DNA from: Anthropogastromicrobium aceti
Lineage (GTDB): Bacteria > Bacillota > Clostridia > Lachnospirales > Lachnospiraceae
Assembly (NCBI RefSeq): GCF_025567095.1
Contig: NZ_JAOQJH010000007.1
Strand: one strand, 5' to 3'
Length of the DNA: 64,000 bases
Shown: positions 8,118 to 15,890 of the stretch, piece by piece
How positions within the stretch are numbered: the first letter of the stretch is position 1
Layout of the letters: the number at the start of each line of letters is the position of its first letter
Program-made: the position numbers and the translations under genes
Notes under the pieces: generated by a model
The model's input: only the letters and a program-made list of their open reading frames with translations
The model's database searches: none
Told to the model about the DNA's origin: nothing

Positions 8118-8957
8118 TTGAGTGATAACTGGATCGTACAGAATCTGAATTCTGCCTTGCAGACCTGGAGTGACAAGCTGGCCGAGATCTGGACACTGCT
8201 GACGCAAAGCCCGGAGAATTTCAAGGGCGGTGCGATCTGGAGCGTGATGACGAACATCAACGGAGGGCTCCGAGCCATCGGGTACGGCCTGCTGGTCTTA
8301 TTTTTTGCGGCAGGGCTGGTGAAAACCTGTGGGAGCTTCACGGATATGAAGAAGCCGGAACACGTAGTGAAAGCCTTTATCCGTTTCGCACTGGCACAGG
8401 GAGCCGTCATGTCCGGCATGGAGCTTCTGACGGCAATTTTTTCCATTGTGCAGGGAATCGTGGCAAATATTATGTCCCATTCCGGGATGGCAGGTGGAAC
8501 GGTGACGGAACTGCCCTCAGAGATTGTGGACAAGATCGAAGCAGTCGGGATGCTGGAATCCATCCCTTTGTGGATCGTAACCCTGTTAGGCAGCTTGTTA
8601 ATTACCGTGCTTTCCTTTGTGATGATCCTGACTGTATATGGAAGAATGTTCAAGCTGTATATGTACACAGCCATCGCACCGATCCCGCTGGCAACCTTTG
8701 CCGGGGAACCAACCCAGTCTGTAGGGAAGAACTTTATCCGTTCCTACGCCGGGGTATGTCTGGAAGGTGCCATCATCGCACTGGCCTGCATCATCTTTTC
8801 GGTGTTTGCGGCGAGTCCGCCGGCCGTCGGGGATACCAGTCTGTCTGCTGTGACGATTGTCTGGAACTACATCGGGGAGCTGGTCTTTAACTTACTGGTA
8901 CTGGTCGGGGCAGTGAAGGCATCTGACCGGATCGTAAAAGAAATCATGGGATTATAG
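8118..8957 (+). CDS. VirB6/TrbL-like inner-membrane channel protein
   Basis: This 279-residue polytopic protein has about six hydrophobic helices, including AIGYGLLVLFFAAGL, WIVTLLGSLLITVLSFVMIL and GELVFNLLVLVGAV. It has the conserved core MFKLYMYTAIAPIPLATFA found in CD0411-type conjugation proteins. It would form the membrane pore with Maff2, PrgI and VirB4. The start is TTG 8118 behind GGGAGGTG; no better in-frame ATG precedes the first amphipathic segment. Confidence 0.82.
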   Translation: MSDNWIVQNLNSALQTWSDKLAEIWTLLTQSPENFKGGAIWSVMTNINGGLRAIGYGLLVLFFAAGLVKTCGSFTDMKKPEHVVKAFIRFALAQGAVMSGMELLTAIFSIVQGIVANIMSHSGMAGGTVTELPSEIVDKIEAVGMLESIPLWIVTLLGSLLITVLSFVMILTVYGRMFKLYMYTAIAPIPLATFAGEPTQSVGKNFIRSYAGVCLEGAIIALACIIFSVFAASPPAVGDTSLSAVTIVWNYIGELVFNLLVLVGAVKASDRIVKEIMGL

Positions 8958-8970
8958 GAGGCAGAAAGGA

Positions 8971-9402
8971 ATGGAAGAACCAAAGAAATTAATTTATGAC
9001 AGTGGAGAGCAACCAGAGGAAGTATTCTTACGGGTCAGCGGCTACTTGGACAGAGACCGCCTGTATGTCGGGATTTACCAGATAGAATATGGCTACCCGG
9101 AACTTTTTTCCGACCTTACGGTGAACCTGCACCATGCTCCGCTGAACGGTGTGAACGAAGCCTATATCGACCACAATTTCAGCAAAGAGCATCTGCGTTT
9201 TATTCGGAAATACAAGCTGGGCAGGGTACTTCCGGAGACCGCAGTTTCCGGTTACTGCACCTTTCAGAAGGTCGCCTTTGACCTGAAGAAACTGGCAGAA
9301 TATGATCCGCAGGGAACCAGAGAATTTATGGAAAGCCACGGCATCCAGATTGCGGATGCACCAAAGCAGAAACCAAAGAACAAATCACAGAGAGAAAGGT
9401 AG
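8971..9402 (+). CDS. DUF4313 domain protein
   Basis: This is a 143-residue soluble protein with the DUF4313 pattern LIYDSGEQPEEVFLRV, YGYPELFSDLTVNL and YIDHNFSKEHLRFI. The C-terminal 15 residues are basic. The family is found inside ICE transfer operons between the channel and PrgI genes; no function is known. The start ATG lies 13 bases after the previous stop, behind AGGAGGCAGAAAGG. Confidence 0.75.
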   Translation: MEEPKKLIYDSGEQPEEVFLRVSGYLDRDRLYVGIYQIEYGYPELFSDLTVNLHHAPLNGVNEAYIDHNFSKEHLRFIRKYKLGRVLPETAVSGYCTFQKVAFDLKKLAEYDPQGTREFMESHGIQIADAPKQKPKNKSQRER

Positions 9403-9410
9403 AAAACAAC

Positions 9411-9845
9411 ATGGAAGTGAAAATGAATAAAGAAATCCGAGACTATCAGGAGTCAATGTTCTGGGGCTTAAGTTTCCGGCAGTGCTTATTTTCGGTACTG
9501 GCGATCCTGGCAGCCCTTGGGATCTATTTCCTCACCCGGAAATATGCCTGGGAACAGGTAACCGGATGGCTGTGTGTGCTTGGGGCGGCTCCCTTTGCAG
9601 CCTGCGGTTTTTTCCGTTACCACGGCATGACGGCAGAACAGTTCGCATGGACAGTCATCAAATCCGAACTGCTGTACCCGAAACGGCTGGTATTCAAATC
9701 GGAGAACCTGTACTTTTCCTGCATGGAAGAGAGCCTGCGGCTGGGTGAAAAAATGATGGGAAACGGAGCGGAGCTTCTGGAGAAGAAGCGGACGAAACAG
9801 AAGAAACCAAAGAAGCCAAGAGGAAGGGGTGATGCCTTTGATTAA
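9411..9845 (+). CDS. PrgI family (VirB3-like) membrane protein
   Basis: In this 144-residue protein the N-terminus KEIRDYQESMFWGLSFRQ is the PrgI signature. Two helices follow (residues 24-42 and 50-68), then a soluble part and a lysine-rich tail. PrgI-type proteins recruit VirB4 to the membrane. The 3' end overlaps the VirB4 start by about 14 bases, which implies translational coupling. Confidence 0.87.
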   Translation: MEVKMNKEIRDYQESMFWGLSFRQCLFSVLAILAALGIYFLTRKYAWEQVTGWLCVLGAAPFAACGFFRYHGMTAEQFAWTVIKSELLYPKRLVFKSENLYFSCMEESLRLGEKMMGNGAELLEKKRTKQKKPKKPRGRGDAFD

Positions 9846-12168
9846 AACCCTGAGTCAGACACTGAAACAGGACAAAGAAAAATTTAAAGTACCGAGGTCT
9901 GTCCAGCAGGCAATCCCCATCCGCAAGATCTGGCCGGATGGGATTTTTCAGGTAGAGAGTAAATTTTCCCGGACATTCCGGTTTACGGATATCAATTATT
10001 CCATTGCCAGTAAAGCGGACAAGACAGAAATGTTCCTGGATTATTCCGAACTTTTAAATGCACTGGATTCCGGCTGTACTGCGAAGATTACCCTGAACAA
10101 CCGTAAGATCAACAAAGAAGAGTTTGAACAGTCCCTGCTGATCCCAATGAAAGGGGACGGGCTCGATGAATACCGGAAGGAGTACAACGACATGCTCTTG
10201 TCCAAGATCTCCGGTACTAACAACAGCATCTACCAGGAACGCTACCTGACCGTCAGTGTCCACAAGAAGAACATCGATGAAGCCAGGACCTATTTCGCCC
10301 GTGTGGGAACGGATATCATCACCCATCTGGCCAAGCTGTCCTCCATCGGGGAAGAGCTGGATGCAGAGCAGAGGCTCCAGATCTTCCGGGACTTTTTCAA
10401 GGCAGATGTTCTGCAGAGTTTTCCATTTGACATGAAAGCCTTTGCGAAAAAAGGGCACAGCTTCAAAGACTGGATCTGCCCGGACACGATGGAATTCCAC
10501 AACGATCATTTTAAACTGGGTGAGCAGTACGGAAGAGTCCTTTTCATGGAAGATTACGCCAGCTATGTGAAAGATGAGATGATCTCCGAACTGTGCAGCC
10601 TTGGCAGGAACCTGATGCTGTCCATTGACATCATCCCGGTGCCGACAGATGAAGCGGTGCGTGAGATCCAGAATCGACTGCTGGGTGTGGAGACAAACGT
10701 GACGAACTGGCAGAGACGCCAGAATGCAAATAATAACTTTTCTGCCGTAGTTCCCTATGACATGGAGCTGCAGAGAAAAGAGACCAAGGAGATGCTGGAC
10801 GATCTGACCACCAGGGATCAGAGAATGATGTTCGGTATCCTGACAATGGTACATATGGCAGACAGCAAGAAACAGCTGGATTCCGATACGGAAACCCTGT
10901 ATTCCATTGCAAGAAAACATCTCTGCCAGATGGCAACCCTGAAATGGCAACAAGTCGATGGGCTGAACACCGTCCTGCCGTATGGCCTGCGGAAGATCGA
11001 TGCGGTGCGTACCCTTACCACAGAGTCCACCGCTGTATTGATTCCATTTCATACGCAGGAGATCATGCAGCCGGGCGGCATCTACTATGGGCAGAATGCA
11101 GTCAGCAAAAATATGCTGGTGGCAGACCGCCGGAAGCTGTTAAATGGAAATTCGTTCCGATTGGGAGTCAGCGGTTCCGGAAAGAGCTTCTCGGCAAAAG
11201 AAGAGATCGTAGACCTTGCCCTTTCCACGGAAGATGACATCCTCATCCTCGATCCGGAGTCGGAGTTTGCTTCTCTAGTGGAAGCCTTAAACGGAGAGGT
11301 CATCCGGATCTCGGCAACCTCGGATACCCATCTGAATGCACTGGATATGGATTCTGCCTATGGCAATGACCGAAATCCTCTGATTGAGAAGTCAGAATTT
11401 ATCCTTTCCCTGTTTGAGCAGCTCGTAGGAGCCGGAAACCTTTCGGCAAAGGAGAAATCCATCCTTGACCGCTGCACCGCAGATGTGTACCGGGATTATA
11501 TGAGGGGCGGTTACAAAGGGCAGGTGCCGACCTTAAAGGACCTGTACCGACAACTCATGCTCCAGCCGGAGGAAGAAGCCAGAGGGCTGGCTCTGTCTTC
11601 GGAACTGTTTATCAATGGCAGTCTGAACACCTTTGCCCAGGAAACCAATGTCAACACGAAGAGCCGTATCATCGACTATGACATCCGGGAGCTGGGCGAA
11701 CAGCTGATGCCCCTTGGCATGCTGGTCACACTGGATTCGATTTTTAACCGTGTGATCCAGAACTGGAAGAAGGGAAAAACGACATGGATCTTTGCGGATG
11801 AGTTTTATCTGCTGTTCCGCTATGAATACAGTGCGGACTTTTTCTACCGCCTGTACAAGCGTATCCGTAAGTATTCCGGATTTGTAACCGGACTTACCCA
11901 GAACGTTGAGGAACTTCTGAAATCCGATACCGCCCGCCTGATGCTGGCGAACAGTGAGTTCCTGATCCTTTTGAATCAGGCTACCACCGACCGGGATGAG
12001 CTGGCGGCACTTCTGAATATTTCAGACAACCAGTTATCCTACATCACCAATGTGGGTGCCGGCCATGGTCTGATCCGCTGTTCCGGAAATCTGGTGCCGT
12101 TTGAAAATTCGTTTCCAAGAAATACAAAACTGTATCGCCTGATGACGACCAAGCCGGGCGAAGCGTAA
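9832..12168 (+). CDS. VirB4-type conjugation ATPase
   Basis: The 778-residue ATPase powers the channel. The N-domain begins with IKTLSQTLKQDKEKFKVPRSVQQ. Walker A GVSGSGKS lies near residue 445, with a DPESEF turn after it, and Walker B TWIFADEFY near residue 650. The length is normal for Firmicutes VirB4/TraE. ATG 9832 is chosen; a GTG sits immediately before it at 9829 and TTG at 9838 is possible. Confidence 0.94.
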   Translation: MPLIKTLSQTLKQDKEKFKVPRSVQQAIPIRKIWPDGIFQVESKFSRTFRFTDINYSIASKADKTEMFLDYSELLNALDSGCTAKITLNNRKINKEEFEQSLLIPMKGDGLDEYRKEYNDMLLSKISGTNNSIYQERYLTVSVHKKNIDEARTYFARVGTDIITHLAKLSSIGEELDAEQRLQIFRDFFKADVLQSFPFDMKAFAKKGHSFKDWICPDTMEFHNDHFKLGEQYGRVLFMEDYASYVKDEMISELCSLGRNLMLSIDIIPVPTDEAVREIQNRLLGVETNVTNWQRRQNANNNFSAVVPYDMELQRKETKEMLDDLTTRDQRMMFGILTMVHMADSKKQLDSDTETLYSIARKHLCQMATLKWQQVDGLNTVLPYGLRKIDAVRTLTTESTAVLIPFHTQEIMQPGGIYYGQNAVSKNMLVADRRKLLNGNSFRLGVSGSGKSFSAKEEIVDLALSTEDDILILDPESEFASLVEALNGEVIRISATSDTHLNALDMDSAYGNDRNPLIEKSEFILSLFEQLVGAGNLSAKEKSILDRCTADVYRDYMRGGYKGQVPTLKDLYRQLMLQPEEEARGLALSSELFINGSLNTFAQETNVNTKSRIIDYDIRELGEQLMPLGMLVTLDSIFNRVIQNWKKGKTTWIFADEFYLLFRYEYSADFFYRLYKRIRKYSGFVTGLTQNVEELLKSDTARLMLANSEFLILLNQATTDRDELAALLNISDNQLSYITNVGAGHGLIRCSGNLVPFENSFPRNTKLYRLMTTKPGEA

Positions 12169-12199
12169 GAGCGGGACAAGCCGGGACTGGAGGTGTGAG

Positions 12200-14176
12200 A
12201 TGAAGGATATCAAAACCAAAGAAGTTACAACAAAACCAAAGACCAAAAATCCTGCCTCCAGAATCCCCAAGGAGCTGATGCGGACGGCCATACTGGAGAG
12301 CAAGGAAAAATCCCAGACCATCGCAAATGCCAGGGACAATGACATGGGAGAACAGTCCCTATCCGAATATGCCAGTGGGAAAGTCACATCCGCAGAGGAA
12401 TGGGCTGCAAGAAAGACAGGCAGAACTGTAACCAGAGCCGGAAAGACAGCTGCACAGACTTCCTACGAGAAGATCAAACTGAGAGTTACTGGTAAAAAAG
12501 AAGCGCAGAAAGAAGCCGCCAGAGGAACAGGGGACACACAGGCTCCCGATCCGGTCAGTCGGGAAGCACCGAAGCAAAAAAAACGGGAACAGGGGGCATC
12601 CCGTGTGAAGGTCAAGGAACGGGAAAACCAGGAAGTCCAGATTCAGAAAGCCAAGCGGCAAAAGGCGATTTCAGATGCCGTCAAAACGAAAGAACAGAAG
12701 ATCCGGGCAGCTAGGGAGACACCAAGAATCCAGAATGGACAGGAAATGTCGGAAGGTGGATCGCTTTCCATCAAAAGACAAAACCAGAAAAGCAAGGCCG
12801 AAGATACCGCAAGGCAGAATGCCATCCGCCAGAAACAGCCGGAAAGCATCCGGATCAAGGAAAAGCCACGGAAACGGTTGGAGCCGAAGACCATACAGCG
12901 GCGTACTATTAAGACCGCCCCTCCATCTGTGAAGATCAGCATCCAGCCAGAGCAGAAGCTCCGGGTGGCCAGTTCCAACGCCTTGACAGCCCGGATGCAG
13001 AAGCAGATGGAACGAAGGGCAGCGAAGCAGGCGGCGAAGAAAGCCGCCTTGCAGACTTCCGATGGAGTCCGCCGGATACAGAAAACGGCAAGGGCAGGAG
13101 AGAATACCTTCAAGGCAGCTAAGGCCGCTGTAGAAGCGGCAGCGAAAACGGTGCAGTCCATGATGGCTGCACTGGGAGCCGCCGGAGCGGTCATGGTTCT
13201 GCTTCTGGTTATCATGGTCGGGATCATTGGCGGTGCGGCATTCTCTGGAAGCTCAGAGAGCAACGAAGCACTCAGCCAGGAAGTACTTTCCTATACGGCA
13301 ACCATCCAGAAATACGCCAACCAGTATGGAATCCCCGAATACGTTTCCGTGATACAGGCAATCATGATGCAGGAATCTGGCGGCCGGGGGACCGATCCCA
13401 TGCAGAGCAGTGAGTGCCCATACAACACCCGGTATTCCAACAGCCCGAATGCCATCCAGGATGCGGACTACTCCATACAGGTAGGAATCCAGTATTATGC
13501 GGACTGCCTAAGAGAAGCCGGATGCACCAGCCCACAGGACATGGACAAGCTGAAGCTGTCCCTGCAAGGGTATAACTACGGAAACGGGTACATAACGTGG
13601 GCTCTCCGAAACTATGGGGGCTACAGTGCAGAAAACGCTTTGCAGTTTTCCAATGAACAGGCGGCTTCACATGGCTGGAGTGCCTATGGGGATCCAGAAT
13701 ATGTCCCTCACGTCCTGCGGTATTATTCTAGCGGCGGATTGTTTGCCGGCCTGTTTGGAGGCAACGGCCAGATTGTATCCGTGGCACTTACCCAGCTTGG
13801 AAATGAAGGTGGCCAGAAGTTCTGGTCGTGGTATGGATTTGACAGCCATGTAGCATGGTGTGCCTGCTTTGCCAGCTGGTGTGGAGATCAGGCAGGATTA
13901 ATCGAAAACGGTAAGATGCCGAAGTTCTCTCTGTGTGATGACGGAATCGCATGGTTTCAGAACAAGGGAAAATGGAAGAGCCGAGGATACTCGCCAGCGC
14001 CCGGAACCCTAATCTTTTTTGACTGGAACGGAGATGGAACCTCAGACCATGTAGGAATCGTGGAGAAAACCGAGGGCAGTACCGTATACACCGTAGAGGG
14101 AAACTCCAGTGATGCCGTGAACCAGAGAAGCTACGATATCAATAACGGAACGATCATGGGATATGGTATACTTTGA
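12200..14176 (+). CDS. Bifunctional lysozyme-like/CHAP cell-wall hydrolase (CwlT type)
   Basis: The 658-residue protein opens local holes in peptidoglycan for the transfer channel. Residues 1-310 are cytoplasmic, Lys/Arg/Gln-rich and repetitive; a membrane helix follows (about 320-345). The lysozyme-like domain has the catalytic glutamate in MMQESGG near residue 391. The CHAP peptidase has its cysteine in WCACFASWC near 552, histidine in DHVGIV near 615 and VEGNSS near 632. This matches VirB1-like CwlT proteins of ICEs, but the cytoplasmic tail is long. It is the last gene of the rightward transfer operon. Confidence 0.9.
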   Translation: MKDIKTKEVTTKPKTKNPASRIPKELMRTAILESKEKSQTIANARDNDMGEQSLSEYASGKVTSAEEWAARKTGRTVTRAGKTAAQTSYEKIKLRVTGKKEAQKEAARGTGDTQAPDPVSREAPKQKKREQGASRVKVKERENQEVQIQKAKRQKAISDAVKTKEQKIRAARETPRIQNGQEMSEGGSLSIKRQNQKSKAEDTARQNAIRQKQPESIRIKEKPRKRLEPKTIQRRTIKTAPPSVKISIQPEQKLRVASSNALTARMQKQMERRAAKQAAKKAALQTSDGVRRIQKTARAGENTFKAAKAAVEAAAKTVQSMMAALGAAGAVMVLLLVIMVGIIGGAAFSGSSESNEALSQEVLSYTATIQKYANQYGIPEYVSVIQAIMMQESGGRGTDPMQSSECPYNTRYSNSPNAIQDADYSIQVGIQYYADCLREAGCTSPQDMDKLKLSLQGYNYGNGYITWALRNYGGYSAENALQFSNEQAASHGWSAYGDPEYVPHVLRYYSSGGLFAGLFGGNGQIVSVALTQLGNEGGQKFWSWYGFDSHVAWCACFASWCGDQAGLIENGKMPKFSLCDDGIAWFQNKGKWKSRGYSPAPGTLIFFDWNGDGTSDHVGIVEKTEGSTVYTVEGNSSDAVNQRSYDINNGTIMGYGIL

Positions 14177-14281
14177 AAATTAAAATAGAATATAAGTTAT
14201 AACCTATGAAAAGAAATTTGATATGTGTAAGTTGACTTTTTTATTTGATTGAAATTTTAATTTTATATGAAATGAAAAGAA

Positions 14282-14314
14282 CCAGTGAGAGAATCGTTAA
14301 ATTTCACTCACTGG
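14282..14314 (-). terminator. Terminator of the XRE gene
   Basis: CCAGTGAG at 14282-14289 pairs perfectly with CTCACTGG at 14307-14314, directly after the XRE stop on the minus strand. Reading leftward, the stem is followed by GGTTCTTTTCATTT. It may also stop CHAP transcripts from the other side. Confidence 0.6.
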
Positions 14315-14315
14315 C

Positions 14316-14672
14316 TCAATTCGTTTCAAATTTCTCGGACAATTCTGTCAGTTCTTTCACCGTTTCCTGGGTGTGATGCAGAAAGGTGTCACGCATTTCT
14401 GACGGACAGCTGGAATAAAGCATTTTCATCTGATTGATACCTTTATCCTCCAGAGAAATATCTGGATTTATAAGCGTATCTAAAGAGATGTGCAAGATTT
14501 TTGCCAATGCTCTCAAAATCAAATAGGAAGGATTCATTTTTCCTTTTTCGATATTGGCGATTTGCTTTACAGAAACATGGCTCAGATCAGAAAGTTCTTG
14601 TTGTGTCAGTTCTTTATTCTTTCGGGCTTCCCGCATTTTCTGCCCTAAAGCAGTTAAATCATCAATCGGCAT
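14316..14672 (-). CDS. XRE-family transcriptional regulator
   Basis: The N-terminal helix-turn-helix of this 118-residue protein (about residues 8-62) reads LGQKMREARKNKELTQQELSDLSHVSVKQIANIEKGK, in two parts a standard Cro/CI fold. The C-terminal 50 residues are helical and probably dimerise or sense a signal. It is the only minus-strand gene of the element in view. AGGTGA lies eight bases before the ATG. It diverges from the TetR gene across a 284-base gap, so it may control its own promoter and the cargo. Confidence 0.87.
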   Translation of the reverse strand: MPIDDLTALGQKMREARKNKELTQQELSDLSHVSVKQIANIEKGKMNPSYLILRALAKILHISLDTLINPDISLEDKGINQMKMLYSSCPSEMRDTFLHHTQETVKELTELSEKFETN

Positions 14673-14865
14673 AATTGTTCACCTCAATAATATTGTATCG
14701 TTCCGGTTTATGCAAAGGAATAACCTTATTGTACCGATGAAAAGGTGCGATTATACCTATTTTGCCGTTGGAGTAATACTACAATTTGAAGCGGAGGTTT
14801 TGGATAGTCGATAAACAGTTTATATATCTATTTCAAGGTGTGTCAAGAAAGAGAAAAGTAGCCTC

Positions 14866-14893
14866 TTGACAAATAAATCTTCTCTGCTATAAT
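14866..14893 (+). promoter_or_regulatory. Promoter of the TetR gene
   Basis: TTGACA at 14866-14871 and TATAAT at 14888-14893 are both consensus, 16 bases apart. They lie upstream of the TetR start at 14957, and the operator dyads begin just after the -10 box. Confidence 0.8.
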
Positions 14894-14894
14894 T

Positions 14895-14935
14895 AAAACA
14901 GCGTTTTGAATACGATGTTTTGAAAACACCGTTTT
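14895..14935. promoter_or_regulatory. Two palindromic operators, probably for TetR
   Basis: AAAAC-AGC-GTTTT at 14895-14907 and AAAAC-ACC-GTTTT at 14923-14935 are dyads with identical arms, 28 bases apart. A third overlapping dyad, TGTTTTGAAAACA, lies at 14916-14928. They cover the transcription start region of the consensus promoter, the usual site for TetR autorepression. Confidence 0.65.
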
Positions 14936-14956
14936 AATAAGAAAGGTGGATGAGCG

Positions 14957-15574
14957 ATGGCAAGTAGGATTGAAGGATTTGACGAGAAAATTCTTGCCTG
15001 TGCGAAAGAAGAATTTTTAGAAAAAGGCTATACGGATGCTTCGATACGGACGATTGCTCAAAATGCCGGTGTCAGCACCAGCACAATATATACGCGGTAT
15101 TCAGATAAAGAGGGATTGTTCCGCTTTCTTGTGGAACCGGTGGCTAAAGGTCTGAAAGAGTTATTGCGGCAATCATTCAGTGATTTTTCTTCTTTGACGG
15201 GGCATGAGCAGAACGAAAAATTTATGGAATACTCAGATCGTGGTTTTGAAGCCGTGATTGCATATATCTATGAGTATTTTTCTGAATTTAAGCTGCTGAT
15301 TACCGGAGCGCCGGGAAACTACTATCAGGAATTTTTAGAAGGGCTGGTACAACTGGATACGGACTGTACAAAGAAATTCTTGATTCAAGTGGGAAGTAAA
15401 GCCCTGGCGGAAGGACGAGTTACAGATGGATTCTTACACGTTGTTTCCAGTGCTTTTTATTCTGGTATATTTGAAGTAGTCATTCACGATATGCCGATGG
15501 AGGAAGCAAAAAATTATATCAATGAGCTGCGCACTTTTTATGGGAATGGCTGGAAAGAATATTACCGAAAATAG
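14957..15574 (+). CDS. TetR/AcrR family transcriptional regulator
   Basis: The helix-turn-helix of this 205-residue protein occupies residues 8-55, with SIRTIAQNAGVSTSTIYTRYSDKEGLF as its core (two helices and the Y-x3-K-x2-L ending). The ligand domain is helical and gives no clue to the inducer. The start has AAAGGTGGATGAGCG upstream. Operators overlapping its promoter suggest autorepression, and the downstream KTR and transporter genes are likely targets. Confidence 0.88.
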   Translation: MASRIEGFDEKILACAKEEFLEKGYTDASIRTIAQNAGVSTSTIYTRYSDKEGLFRFLVEPVAKGLKELLRQSFSDFSSLTGHEQNEKFMEYSDRGFEAVIAYIYEYFSEFKLLITGAPGNYYQEFLEGLVQLDTDCTKKFLIQVGSKALAEGRVTDGFLHVVSSAFYSGIFEVVIHDMPMEEAKNYINELRTFYGNGWKEYYRK

Positions 15575-15593
15575 GAAAGAAGGTGCAAAGGAA

Positions 15594-15806
15594 ATGCAAA
15601 AAACAGAAGAATTTTGTGTGGACGAAAGCGGATGGATACACTGTCCTTTTTGTAAATGCAGAACGCGGACAAAGATACGCGCAGACACTTCGTTGAAGAA
15701 CTTTCCAATATTTTGTCCGAAATGCAAACAGGAATGTTTGATAGATGTTGACAATATGAAAATACGATTATCAGTAGTGCCAGACGCAAAGACGCAGAGC
15801 CGATAA
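15594..15806 (+). CDS. Cysteine-rich KTR domain protein
   Basis: A 70-residue protein has two CxxC knuckles (CPFCKCRTRTK and CPKCKQEC), consistent with a zinc ribbon. The motif CRTRTKIR with a following YP/FP is the KTR signature; such proteins recur beside regulators in Firmicutes ICEs. ATG 15594 is chosen behind AAGGTGCAAAGG; it is 20 bases after the TetR stop. Function is unknown. Confidence 0.75.
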   Translation: MQKTEEFCVDESGWIHCPFCKCRTRTKIRADTSLKNFPIFCPKCKQECLIDVDNMKIRLSVVPDAKTQSR

Positions 15807-15850
15807 TTTGTTTGTGTAAATCACATGACAGATTATCGGCTTATTCTTTT
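15799..15850 (+). terminator. Terminator-like hairpin between KTR and ABC genes
   Basis: GCCGATAAT at 15799-15807 and ATTATCGGC at 15832-15840 form nine perfect pairs around a 24-base loop, followed by TTATTCTTTT. The first arm overlaps the KTR stop codon. It probably isolates the transporter operon from the TetR-KTR transcript. Confidence 0.55.
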
Positions 15851-15857
15851 GAATAAG

Positions 15858-15875
15858 AGTTAGTAAAATCTAACT
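15858..15875. promoter_or_regulatory. Dyad AGTTAG-N6-CTAACT before the transporter operon
   Basis: Six perfect pairs separated by TAAAAT lie five bases before the ABC gene's AGGAGG site. The TTAG/CTAA content is like sites bound by DtxR/MntR-type repressors. A DtxR homologue is the sixth gene of this operon, so this is a candidate autoregulatory operator; in RNA it would sit next to the ribosome site. Confidence 0.5.
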
Positions 15876-15890
15876 AAAGGAGGGATTTAT

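Noticed and set aside
10054..11052. Open frame of 332 codons on the minus strand
   Set aside because: It lies entirely inside the VirB4 gene, has no ribosome site, and its protein shows no recognisable pattern; it is a shadow of the real gene.
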